Positions 21,231-30,890 of a stretch of DNA of 64,000 nucleotides are shown here, piece after piece (within the stretch, counting starts at the first letter, position 1; the number at the start of each line of letters is the position of its first letter). The notes below the pieces were generated by a model. It saw only the letters and a program-made list of their open reading frames with translations. It was not told the DNA's origin and did no database searches. The position numbers and the translations under genes were made by a program. Source of the DNA: Ricinus communis (Eukaryota; Streptophyta; Magnoliopsida; Malpighiales; Euphorbiaceae); the NCBI RefSeq assembly GCF_019578655.1, contig NC_063257.1:19530001-19594000 (forward strand), given 5' to 3'.

Positions 21231-22528
21231 TGATATGCATACTTTTACACATATTTGCTGATATATTATTGCAAATTTTCTTAGCATTTATTGTATTTTT
21301 ATTCCAAGATCACCCATGTTTTGTGTCCTTTCTTGTTTCAGGAGATTTCATAGGTCCATCATCAGTGCTTTTGCAATTTTAGATCAATTTTGGGCGAAAG
21401 CGGACGAAATTAGAAGCTGTTTGACCTTGGGTTGACTTTTGGAAAGTGAACATGGCTCGTGTTGGACTTCGTGTAGAAATTCCAGGCCGTGTAGCTTAAG
21501 CACTTTGAAGCAGCACATTTTTTGAGGGCACCACGCCCTAAAGCACAGCCCGTGTTGGTTAACATGGGCCAGAACACGGCCCATGTTTGCTAACACGGGC
21601 AAGAACACGGTCATGCTCGATTCAGTTCATTTTGTCAATTGGAGTCCAACACGGCCCAGCCTGACATGGGCTGGAACACGCTGCAATGAATAAAAGAAAC
21701 GAGCTAAAAAGAGAAAAGAGAGTTCTGGATCGGTAATTCTGATTTTTGATCTTCCATTGAAATTTTACTAGACGTGTTATGAGGAATTTCAGGGGGCTTC
21801 CAGGAAACTGATTCCACCTTAGAACGACAGATTCGTAATTTGGATTTTGGATTGAAGATTGAGGAGGAGTTTTAAAGGAAATCAAGAAGCAATTCTAGAG
21901 ATCAATTGTAGTGAAGATCAAGGCTTTGAGTTGTTCATCCAATTCTAGGAAAAGAGTGTATATGTTTCGATTTCTTTGTTCTTTCATTGTAATTGAATTC
22001 CTATTTGCTTTATACATGAACATGTGTAACTAGATTGGTTGAACCCATTAAGGTTCCTTACTATATTAGCTTTGTATTGAATTGTTGAGATTGTTTGAGT
22101 TTCCTTTCTTGTATTCTTTTTACAATTAATAATATAAATATAGTCTTCATTACATTGATTGTATTGATTACTATTCATAGAATTCTTTTAGCAATTGAGA
22201 AATTGTAATTAAGTTCAAAAAATTAATTATAACAACAAGTTAATTTTCACTTAGAGGTAAGGTTAATTAATTTGTCGGATTAAGAATTAACAAAGCTTGA
22301 TAGAGGTGGATTAACACTTAAGGCTTACTTAATAATCAATTGTTAGGAAGAGATTCCAACTTTAGGTTCTTAGGTTTAGGAATTCGGTTGTTTGGAGAGG
22401 GAAACCGAATTCAGTTTAGAATCTGTCCACGGGTACCATAATCAGACTCAATAATCTATTATCTTTTGTTTGATAGCCAACTAGTCTAGGTCCTCTTTGG
22501 GTTTGCTTTCTTGTCTTAATGATATATA
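21231..22528 (+). mobile_element. Athila-group LTR, forward, 3' truncated
   Basis: It begins TGATATGCATACTTTTACAC. The GC-rich module is at about 21440-21680 (ACACGGCCCATGTTTGC). Later blocks are AACATGTGTAACTAGATTGG and TTAGGAAGAGATTCCAACTT, then TTTGATAGCCAACTAGTCTA. It ends near 22528 where a gag reading (DCHNF-like, with one stop) begins. About 250 bp of the expected 3' end is missing. On the left it abuts minus-strand integrase. Confidence 0.75.
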
Positions 22529-22529
22529 T

Positions 22530-22713
22530 CTTTGATTGTTAGAATTTTTCAGATGAGAAGAAGATGAGATTGGTGGTTACTCATTTTAGCGACTATGTTA
22601 TTATGTAGTATGAGCAGATGATAGTGAATAGGAGAAGAAACATGGAAGAGACAATTAACAGTTGGGTGGTTCTTAAGACTATTATGAAGAAGAGATTTGT
22701 ACCTTTGCATCAC
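22530..22713 (+). pseudogene. Family-A gag fragment, left of LTR
   Basis: It encodes EKKMRLVVTHFSDYVIM, then NRRRNMEETINSWVVLKTIM and KKRFVPLHH, the central Gag region. Two stops interrupt it. Its last 78 bp (22636-22713) are repeated with one mismatch at 24166-24243, on the other side of an LTR, where Gag then continues. Confidence 0.75.
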
Positions 22714-24167
22714 TGATGAGCATAGTTTTACACATATTTGCTTGCATATTATTGCGTATGTTCTTAGCAATTATTGTGCTTTTATTCCCAGATCACCCGT
22801 GTTTTGTTTTCTTTTGCATTTCAGGAACATTTATAGGACCATCATCAGTGTTTAAGCAATTATAGATCAATACGTGCGGAAACGGATGAGAATTCATCAA
22901 GATCAGACAAGAGCCCGCGTTGCACACATTGAGCACGGCCTGAGTCAAGGCCGTGCTGACCATCACGGCTTGGACTCTAGCCGTGACCAACCATCGAAAC
23001 TTGGTCTTCAAAATAATGGTTTGAGCACGGTTTTCGTAGCCACCACGGCCTCCAGCATGGGGAGCAACACGGTCATGGTGAAACCCTAGTTGGTGAGATC
23101 CACAAGACGGCATGGACTCCCATTTGTCCGCATGGACTCGTGCTCGCATGGACTCCCGAAGTTAAATATATAAGAAAAATGAATTTTTCTTAGAAAAGGG
23201 GAAGAGAGGGGAAAAAGAGTGACATAGAGCCCTGGAGGCTGGTTGGGTTTCTGTACAGTATTGATTGCAAGACAGAGTTGCAGTGAGTAAGAATCCCGGA
23301 ATCGCAAGGTTCCGAGTGCAAAACAGTAGTGGAGCAATTCAAGAGGCAGTTTGGGAGATTAAGCAAAGTGTAGATCCAGATTTGAAGCTCTTCATCCAAT
23401 TCGAGAGAAAAGGGTGTACATGTTTTATTTTCATTGTAATTGATTTCCTAGATTGTTTTAAACATGAACATGTTTAGCTAGACTGATTTAATCCATTGGG
23501 ATTTTTTTGCTATGTTGGCTTGATATTATATTGTTGGATTGTTTGAGTTGGTTTTGTATTCTTCTTGTTTTCAGTATTAATAAGATTATGCATTATTCAT
23601 GAGACGTTGTGAATTGTGATGTTTAGATTGCTTTATGAGATTGAGAAATCCGTTTGGCAATTGGAATTTTGAATAACAAGAACTGGTTAATAATCGCTTA
23701 GAGATAAGGATAATTAACTAGCCAGATTAAGAATTAACAAAGCTTAATAGAGGCGGATTAAAGCTTAATGCTAATTTAAGAATCAATCGTTAGGAAGAGA
23801 TTCCAACTTTAGGTTATTAGGTTTAGGAATTCAGTTATCTCGAGAGAGAAACCAAATTCGGTTAAGAATTCATCCACGGGTAGCATAATTAGACTCACCG
23901 ATCCTTTATCTTTTGTTCAGTTGCCAACTAGTTTAGATTCCCTTTGGGTTTGTCTTCTTGTCTTGATTATTTCATTTATCAATTACTCTTGCATCTCCCT
24001 CAGAACTTAGCTTGTAGTTATTAGTTAGTTTAGAATTTATTCATTATCCATTTTAGGTTAATATAACAAAGAACAAAGGAGTAACTCTGGGCTTTCACTT
24101 TCCCGAGGAATACGACCTTGATACTCGCCATTAGTGCTAGACTGCATCGATAGGTACACTGCCTTAG
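22714..24167 (+). mobile_element. Athila-group LTR, forward, flanked by a 78-bp duplication
   Basis: It begins TGATGAGCATAGTTTTACAC and carries the GC-rich module at about 22915-23130. The end reads CATCGATAGGTACACTGCCTTAG, so the last 29 bp or so of the expected LTR (as at 41245-41273) are missing. Instead of a 5-bp target duplication, 78 bp of the interrupted gag are present on both sides. Integrase-mediated insertion alone does not explain this. Confidence 0.8.
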
Positions 24168-25240
24168 AAACATGGAAGGGACAATTAACAGTTGGGTGGT
24201 TCTTAAGACTATTATGAAGAAGAGATTTGTACCTTTGCATCACCATAGGGAGTTGCATCAAAGACTTCAATACTTAAGGCAAGGTATAAAGAGTGTTGAA
24301 GATTATTTTAAGGAAATGGAGATGTCAATGACTAGGCTAGGCTTAGGGGAGGATAGCGAAGCCATAGTGACATGTTTCCTTAGAGGGTTAAACAAAGAAT
24401 TTGCTGATAGGATTGAGTTACAAATTATGTGGAGATTGATGAGATGGTGCACATTGCCATCAAAGTGGAAAAATAACTCAAACTGAGATGGCTAGCAAAG
24501 AATGACTTCAAAGGTCATTCTAGTTCTAAACTAAATTAGAATAGCTCTTGGGGAGAAGGTAAAAGAGATGATAACAAATCTGTTTTACAAGATGAGAAAG
24601 CAGAAGGGAGTTCAGACACTAAAGTACAAACTAAACCCGAATTGAACAAAAGTAGAAAAAGAGACATTAAGTGCTTCAAGTGCTTGAGAAATGGACACAT
24701 TGTTTCCCAATGTCCAAATAGGCGAGCTGTGGTGGTTATAGAGCATGGCAAGATTGAATCTAAAAGTGAGGATAGTAACAATGAAGAGGACAAAACTCCA
24801 CAGTTAGGAGATTGCAGTGATGATAGTGTTGAAAAGCCAATATAAGGTGATCTTTTGGTTCCTAGGCTTGCACTCAGTGTGCAAATGAAGGATGATGATG
24901 ATATGCAATAGTAAAGAGACAATATTTTCCATACCATGTGCTATGTACAAGGTAAGACTTGTATCCTTATCATTGATAGTGGAAGTTGTACTAATGTTGT
25001 TAACTAGGATTGAACTTGATACCTCATTCTATACCATATAGATTGCTATGGCTTAACAATTATGGTGAGATTAAGGTGAATAAGCAGGTTATTGTACCCT
25101 TCATAATAGGTAGATATACAAATGAGGTGTTATGTGATGTAGTGCCAATGCATGCAGGCCATATCTTGTTAAGTAGACTAGGACCAATTTGATAGAAAAG
25201 CTCATAATGTCTTTTCTCTTTCCTTTTCGGTGTCCATGGT
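24166..25240 (+). pseudogene. Family-A gag (C-terminal half), zinc knuckle and protease
   Basis: The frame at 24172-24486 reads HRELHQRLQYLRQGIKSVED, then EMEMSMTRLGLGEDSEAIVT. After stops, a CCHC knuckle is intact at about 24669-24717 (CFKCLRNGHIVSQC). The gag-PR linker (GDLLVPRLALSVQMKDDDD) and protease follow, with active site IIDSGSCTN (about 24970-25000) and PMHAGHILLSR at about 25145. The protease motif is complete, but a frameshift and a stop separate its halves. Sequence resembling pol ends near 25240, and no RT follows. This copy keeps the best-preserved zinc knuckle of the family in the window. Confidence 0.8.
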
Positions 25241-25299
25241 CAGGTCTTGTATATTACGTATATAGGCAACTCCTTCTATTATTAAAGGGTTAATTACTA

Positions 25300-25510
25300 T
25301 TTCCCTCCTGTGTTTAGGTCCAAAAGATTTAGGGCTTTCACACTATAAAAAGCACATGCAACTGACTACTTGAGGCTAATGAGCATATTATTTCAGTTTT
25401 CTACCTTACGGGAAATCAAGTTATGGGTTCTTTGAAGAACTTCTTAGACTTAATGAATACTCGCGCTAGCTAGCATAGACTTATCTTCATGTCCATCTTT
25501 TCTCTGAACA
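25300..25510 (-). repeat. Repeat R fragment, minus
   Basis: It contains TTTCAGTTTTCTACCTTACG, GGAAATCAAGTTATGGGTTC and GAATACTCGCGCTAGC, the reverse complement of the R block at 1800-1920. Confidence 0.6.
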
Positions 25511-25660
25511 AATTCTTCTAAAATTCGCGCAACCCTAGTCCATATAATTAACATTACAATGGGGCTTAAGTAACATATGATATGCGGCCCATTCTTGAGT
25601 ATTGGACTTCAAATAGCTTGACTTGATTATCTTGGGATTATCTTGTCTTGATCATGCCTC
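25511..25660 (-). mobile_element. Family-A LTR fragment, minus
   Basis: AAAATTCGCGCAACCCTAGT, GGGGCTTAAGTAACATATGA and GGCCCATTCTTGAGTATTGG match 3600-3740 and, in reverse, 45400-45480. It adjoins the Pol tail at 25652, which is the expected order for a 3' LTR. Confidence 0.6.
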
Positions 25661-26035
25661 CATATGTTGGACTGAGTTGATAAGAGTATCTTGAGGCCCA
25701 TTATCTTGATTAAGCCTAATGTCACTTGGAGTTTGAATCGGACTAGGATTTCTAGTGGAAATAAAATTCCTTTCGTCGCTTGAACTCATAATATCATCAA
25801 AACTCCTTACCGGATTAGGAATCCTAGTGGAATTAGGACTCTTTGTTAAAGTAGGATTCCTTAAGCATGTAGGATTTACATCATTGGGTTTTCTTGTTGG
25901 AGTAGAATTTCTTATGCTACATGGATTCTCATCACATATATTCTTTTTCATGATTTGCACCATTGGGATCTTCATCATTCCTTGCTCCTCTAAGGACGAG
26001 GCATAACTTATGTTATTTTCAATTAATCCAAGCAT
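25652..26035 (-). pseudogene. Family-A Pol tail with TRNP repeats
   Basis: This is the longest open version of the variable tail (127 codons). The N-terminal part is R-derived (SSLEEQGMMKIPMVQIMKKN). It is followed by repeats such as CSIRNSTPTRKPND and TRIPNPVRS, and it ends in QDNGPQDTLINSVQHMEA. The near-identical ending at 1190 shows that a conserved end is kept although the GPxTRxRAK motif is missing from both. The open frame follows from the 18-bp repeat lacking stops and need not mean selection. Confidence 0.5.
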
Positions 26036-26280
26036 AATACTAGTTGGAATTCAAGCGCTCTGATGGTTTAAATGCATATACCAAAAAGATTTAGGTTAGA
26101 GTGTTTTAAGTAGGCCCAAGCGAATTTACCCTTATTTTTTTTAAGCTGGCTGATAAAATTTAGGACTACGAGAGTTGTTGCCCATTAAACTCCTATCTTG
26201 TTCTTGATTTGATTTTAGTTTATCTATCTTTCTGTATTTATTTATTCATATTTAGCATCTAGTTTCTTCTGACTATTCCT
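25990..26280 (-). repeat. Repeat R fragment, minus
   Basis: AATTAATCCAAGCATAATAC, CGAATTTACCCTTATTTTTT, GACTACGAGAGTTGTTG and ATCTAGTTTCTTCTGACTA are the reverse complement of R landmarks at 14560-14750. Confidence 0.6.
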
Positions 26281-27310
26281 GTTTAGCTTGTTTTGAGATT
26301 GGGATAAAAAAAAAAAGAGAAAAAAAAAACAAATCTTGAAAGAATTCGATCTCTACTTATGCTTTTTAAAGAATCTTGATTTTGATAAGGTTATTGACTT
26401 TGTCTTGAATATACTTGGTGTTTTAATGAAACCCTAATGCTAATTTCATGTTTCATGATGATATTAAGATTGTTATGAGTCATAATATTGCTGGAATTTA
26501 TATATTTCCTAATCCTTAAAGGATTCTTAAGCTTGATACACTATATCTTGAAAGGAATTCCTATTTATAAGGGATTAGGTGGCTGACTTATAGAGAACTA
26601 CGTAATACTCTTTCCTATTGTTTTGATACTTATATACACGTTTTTAGGGTAATCTGCCTTCATTCTTTTTCTTTGCAAATTCTTGTTTTTGTTTTCTTTT
26701 CAAGATTGGGCAGATTTGGCATTCTTGGTGATCATAGAGGTAACTTTCAATCTTAAATGAATTTCCTTGAATTTTAACATCTTAGATTGTTCCTTTTTCA
26801 TGTTCTTTAAATCTTTTTGAGTTTTCTAACAATCTTGTACACTAAACTCTTATTCTTATTGCTGTTTGGTTTGGAATTCAAGATTCTTGGCCAGAAATAC
26901 TTTCTTGATTCTTGACGATTTTCCTTAAATCTTTGCATCTTAGATTCATTCTTTCATATGTCTTTTGAATCTTTTTTAGTTCTATTTTATTCTTGACTAC
27001 TACTTTTCTTGATTTCATTGTTGTTTTGCTTAAATTCTTGAGTTTACCCACTAACTCAACTAGTCTTTTAAAGCTTGATTATTTGTGTGTTACTTATATA
27101 GTTTGAAACTTTGTGTGTGAGTTCTTGATTCACATAAGAACACTTGAGACCAAGTCACGTGGTGTGGGTTTCAGCCTTGAGTGTTAACATTATTGTGTAT
27201 AAACATGAGAGCAAACCCCTATTTTTAGAGAGTAAACACATAAGGGTGCAATTGGTGAGATCCTAATGTTTTTAATTCTTGTTTTAGCATACTAACTTTT
27301 TCTTACAGCA
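26281..27310 (+). other. Untranslated leader of a family-A element
   Basis: This 1-kb noncoding stretch contains an A-rich tract (about 26307-26334) and several TTCTTGATT-like blocks. It ends with a pyrimidine-rich acceptor-like sequence (TTTTTCTTACAG) two bases before the gag ATG at 27311. Part of it (GTGTATAAACATGAGAGCAA) resembles 44860-44940, upstream of another family-A segment. It is probably the 5' leader, possibly with an intron. No primer-binding site is recognisable. Confidence 0.4.
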
Positions 27311-28535
27311 ATGTCAAACACCTCTACTGAAGGTGGGAGAGAGGAGAATGTGCCTCAACTTAATCATGGCATATCCGCGGCACAAATGCATAAAAGTGGA
27401 AAGAGTGCAATTGAGTATAATGAACATCAATGAGGCTATAGAGAGGATGCGACTAGACATGGCAGCCAGCCAAAGAGCCATATTAGAGCAAATCAATTCT
27501 AATGCTCATGTAGGAAATAATAGGCAGAACTTGGTAGGTAATGAGGAAGATTTAGATCTAGGTTATGATGATGATGATAATGCCATAATTGTGGGTGTTG
27601 GCTGTGGCGTGGGTAGAGGATCTAGGGGACGCTGAAATAATGCAATGGGTAGAGGGAATCGTGGAGGTGAGTTTAGCGATTACTGTGGGTATAATAATGA
27701 TACTGATAGAACTTTGGGTAGCATCAAACTTAGGATTCCTACCTTTTTAGGCAAATAAGATCCAGAGGCATATTTGGAGTGGGAAAAGCTAGTAGACCTT
27801 ACCTTTGATGTTATAACTTTTATGAGGAAAAGAAGGTAAAGTTAGTGGTTACTCAATTTTCTGAATATGCAATAGTATGGTGGGATCAATTGGTGATGAG
27901 TAGGAGAAGAAACATGAAAGAGCCTATTGATACTTGGCATGCTCTCAAAACTATCATGAAAAGACATTTTGTATGTAGACATTACCATAGGGAGTTACAT
28001 TAGAGACTCCAAGCTTTAAAGCATAAGGAAATGGAAATGCTCATGACAAGGACTGATTTGTATGAAGATAGGGAAGCTACCATGGCACATTTTATTGATG
28101 GTCTTGATAAAGAGATTACGGATAGGGTCGAATTGTAACATTATATAGAACTTGAGGGGTTAGTTCATCTTGCAATTAAGGTTAAAAAGCAATTAAAACC
28201 AAGGGGTGCAATAAGGTTTGAACAGAAAGGCACTTCAAGCAATAGGCCTAATTGGTGAGATAGAAAGAGCAAGTAAAGAGAGTAATGAAGATGAGACGCC
28301 ACCATTAGAGGATCATAGTGATGATGGTATTTAGGGTCCTATGGGAGGTGATCTTTTGGTTGCTAGGTGCACACTTAATGCGCAAATGAAGAAGGAAGAT
28401 AATATAAAGCAACAAAGGGATAACATGTTCCACACTAGGTGCCATGTGCAAGGTAAGACATGCACTGTCATTATTGATAGTGGTAGTTGTACAAATGTTG
28501 CTAGCACTTTGATGGTAGACAAATTGGTAGACATT
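27311..28535 (+). pseudogene. Family-A gag and protease with internal deletion
   Basis: The ATG at 27311 begins MSNTSTEGGREENVPQLNHG, the most complete Gag N-terminus of the family here. A frameshift moves to the frame at 27333-27635 (IMNINEAIERMRLDMAASQR). After stops come IPTFLGK and AYLEWEKLVDL (about 27735-27800), then the region up to VKKQLKPRG (28205). The zinc knuckle is missing: the reading jumps from SNRPNW to KESNEDETPPLEDHSDDG near 28262, indicating a deletion. The linker GDLLVARCTLNAQMKKEDN and an intact protease active site (IIDSGSCTNVAST, about 28472-28510) follow. The frame ends at an LTR fragment near 28535. Confidence 0.8.
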
Positions 28536-28539
28536 ACGA

Positions 28540-28824
28540 TTAATTAAAGTTTTTAGTTTCTTTCAAGCAAAAATCTCTTGTATCTTGTGTTCTTGTTTGA
28601 ATGCAAAACTTACTTATCAAGGAGTTGATCTATCCTTATGGTGTACTTGGAATTAGGGTTTGAGGGACTTAGTTTTCCTTAGGTTCTAATTCTTGATCAA
28701 CTTACAATCTGATTAGACGATCCTAGGGTTTGATTTCAAGTTATTCTTTGGGTTTTCAAGTTAGTGATTCATAGGTTCATAAGGACTAGCATTCGTGGGT
28801 TCAATTCTTAGAGGTTCTTTAACA
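28540..28824 (+). mobile_element. Family-A LTR 3' end, forward
   Basis: TTACTTATCAAGGAGTTGAT, TTTGAGGGACTTAGTTTTCC, GATCCTAGGGTTTGATTTCA and the terminal GGTTCTTTAACA match, in reverse, the LTR end beside the primer-binding site at 2807. The expected primer site does not follow. Repeat R begins instead, so the end was cut by rearrangement. Confidence 0.7.
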
Positions 28825-28828
28825 CCTA

Positions 28829-29915
28829 ATAACACAGCCCAAATTACATCACTATATGCATCATAAACATCAGAACATGTGCATTCCCGCTTGGATTAAT
28901 CAAAAGCAACATGATTTCTACTTTACGCATGTGGGTTGCGTCTCGTCTTGTTAGATAATCAAGTCACGCCCAAATGCTACTGGTCAAGCTTTTCAATTGC
29001 TTTTCCATGATTCATTATGGCAATCCTTGTGTCATCAGAATATTGGGGTGTGCCTTGATTCTCGTCTTTCCCTCTTTCCTCCAGAAGATTCGTCTGTGAT
29101 AATTTGGAGAATGAAATCAATACTCGATCAACTAATTTTCTTTCGTCGCATTCATCCAAGCATTGGATCGGTGCCTATAATTACCACTTCCATGTTCTTT
29201 CTGTCAACAGTGGTGTTTATACTCCCCAAATAAAACCAAACCATCATACTAGACAAAGAGGAGTTGACCGGTCACATAATTGTATGCGTCCCGAACATCA
29301 AAACATACACATTCCTGCTTGGATTAATTGAAAGCAACAAGATTTCTCTCTTATGCGTGTAGATTTACATCTCTTCTTGCTAGATAATCAAGTCACAGCC
29401 TAATGCTACTAGTCCAGCTTGTCAATTACATTCCCATGATTCCTTATGGCAATCCTTATGTCATTGCAAGTCCTCGTGCCTAGAAAAACATGGAATGATA
29501 GAGATCCCAGTAGTGCAAATTCTGAATCGAAATATTGTGGCGTGCCTAGATTCTCGTCGTTACCTCTTTCCTCTAGAAGACTCGTCTGTGATAATTTGGA
29601 GAATGAAATCGATACTCGATCAACTAATTTTCTTTCCTCGCATTCACCCAAGCATTGGACCGGTGCTTATAATTACCACTTCCATGCTCTTTCTCTCAAC
29701 AGTGGCGTTTATGCTCCCCAAATAAAATCAAACCATCATACTAGATAAAGAGGAATTGACCGGTCAACCACTCTCGCAGACCCAAAGTTTCTAATCTAGA
29801 ATAATAAAAATAAGGGAGAATTTGCATGGGCATACCTAACAACACCCGAGCCCAAATTACATAATTATATGCGTCCCGAACATCAAAACACGCACATTCC
29901 TGCTTAGATTAATTA
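28829..29915 (+). repeat. Repeat R, short-unit variant in tandem
   Basis: The block TATTGGGGTGTGCCTTGATT at 29041 recurs as TATTGTGGCGTGCCTAGATT near 29533, so the unit here is about 490 bp. Compared with the 1016-bp unit at 14545 it lacks the region from TAGAGATTAGAAAGAG through TCAAATCAAGAACGAG: ACTAGACAAAG is joined directly to AGGAGTTGACC. The same short junction appears inverted near 2620. At least two such units and parts of a third are present. Confidence 0.7.
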
Positions 29916-30199
29916 TATGCATGATATTCTAGGATTCTATAAAAATAAAATGACTAGATATTTATGATTTTATAAAGATGTTATTTTTTAGATAATAATT
30001 TTTATTAATAATGATTATAAGTAGATCTTTCAAAGTAAACTGTGTTAGCTTGAGGTTGTTTGGATAACAAGCTTAGTTACTATGAGAATGGATCTGTGGC
30101 TCAGCATGCTCCATTTTGGACTATAAAGGAATAGAGGAGACTTTCTAGATTCCAGTCGAGGTGGAGTTCTGTTTCGGGATAACATGATTTCATACCCAG

Positions 30200-30885
30200 A
30201 TAATCTTGAATCAATTATCGCAACTAGATGGATGATATGATGTGGATATTAAGGATATTCAGTCCGTGTAAGAGACGCGTCATTAGGAAAGAAGTTGGCG
30301 AATGAAATTTGGCAGGACTAGAGTTGGTTCAGATCATTTATTTCAGAGAAGATTCCTTTTATCCGTGACCAGCTGAAGACAGTTTTCGGTAGGCGTAAGA
30401 CTTATACGGACCCGAAGCAGGAGCGCATAGAGATTAGTATTAGAAGGTATGTATTCCTAAGGTGTCTTTTATGCAAAAAGTGATGCGGTTTGGTAAGGAA
30501 GGCAAGTTAGCCCCTTGTTATGTGAAACCCTTGAGATTATCGACAAGATTGGTGAGGTGGCATACAAGTTGGACTTGCCACCAAATTTCTCGCATATCCT
30601 TCCGGTATTTTGTATATCCGTGTTGAGGAAGTATATTTTCGATCCTTCGCACGTGTTGCAACCTCAGTTTGTGGAAGTAAGTAAAGATTTGACTTGCGAG
30701 GAAAAACCAGTCATGAACGTGGATACTCAAGTTCGCCATGGTTAAGGTGTTGTGGCTGAATTATTCTATCAAGGAAAGTACCCGCGAAAGCCAAGTAGGA
30801 GATAAGAGATTCCTACTCCCATTAGTTTTAGTCTTAATGTATGCTTTTTCTTTTAAAATTTGAGGATGAATTTTCTTAAGGGGGG
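30200..30885 (+). pseudogene. Tekay-like integrase end and chromodomain
   Basis: Decayed integrase sequence includes SEKIPFIRDQLKTVFGRRK (about 30345) and VMRFGKEGKLAP. The best-kept part (30515-30745) reads VAYKLDLPPNFSHILPVFCI, SVLRKYIFDPSHVLQ and LTCEEKPV, the conserved GPY/F-adjacent region of Tekay/Del chromoviruses. The chromodomain core KVLWLNYSIKESTRES (from about 30738) lies in another frame after a stop. The order integrase, chromodomain, purine tract, LTR is as expected. Upstream (29930-30200) I see only AT-rich sequence without a recognisable domain. Confidence 0.78.
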
Positions 30886-30890
30886 AAGAA
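30878..30890 (+). other. Polypurine tract of the Tekay-like element
   Basis: The run AAGGGGGGAAGAA directly precedes the LTR's TG, the standard position of the plus-strand primer. Confidence 0.75.

Noticed and set aside
22900..23090. GC-rich stretch as a CpG-island promoter or noncoding RNA gene
   Set aside because: It is the standard GC-rich module of an Athila-group LTR and recurs in all copies.
24536..24937. 133-codon minus-strand frame
   Set aside because: It is the antisense of gag zinc-knuckle and linker sequence that reads convincingly on the plus strand.
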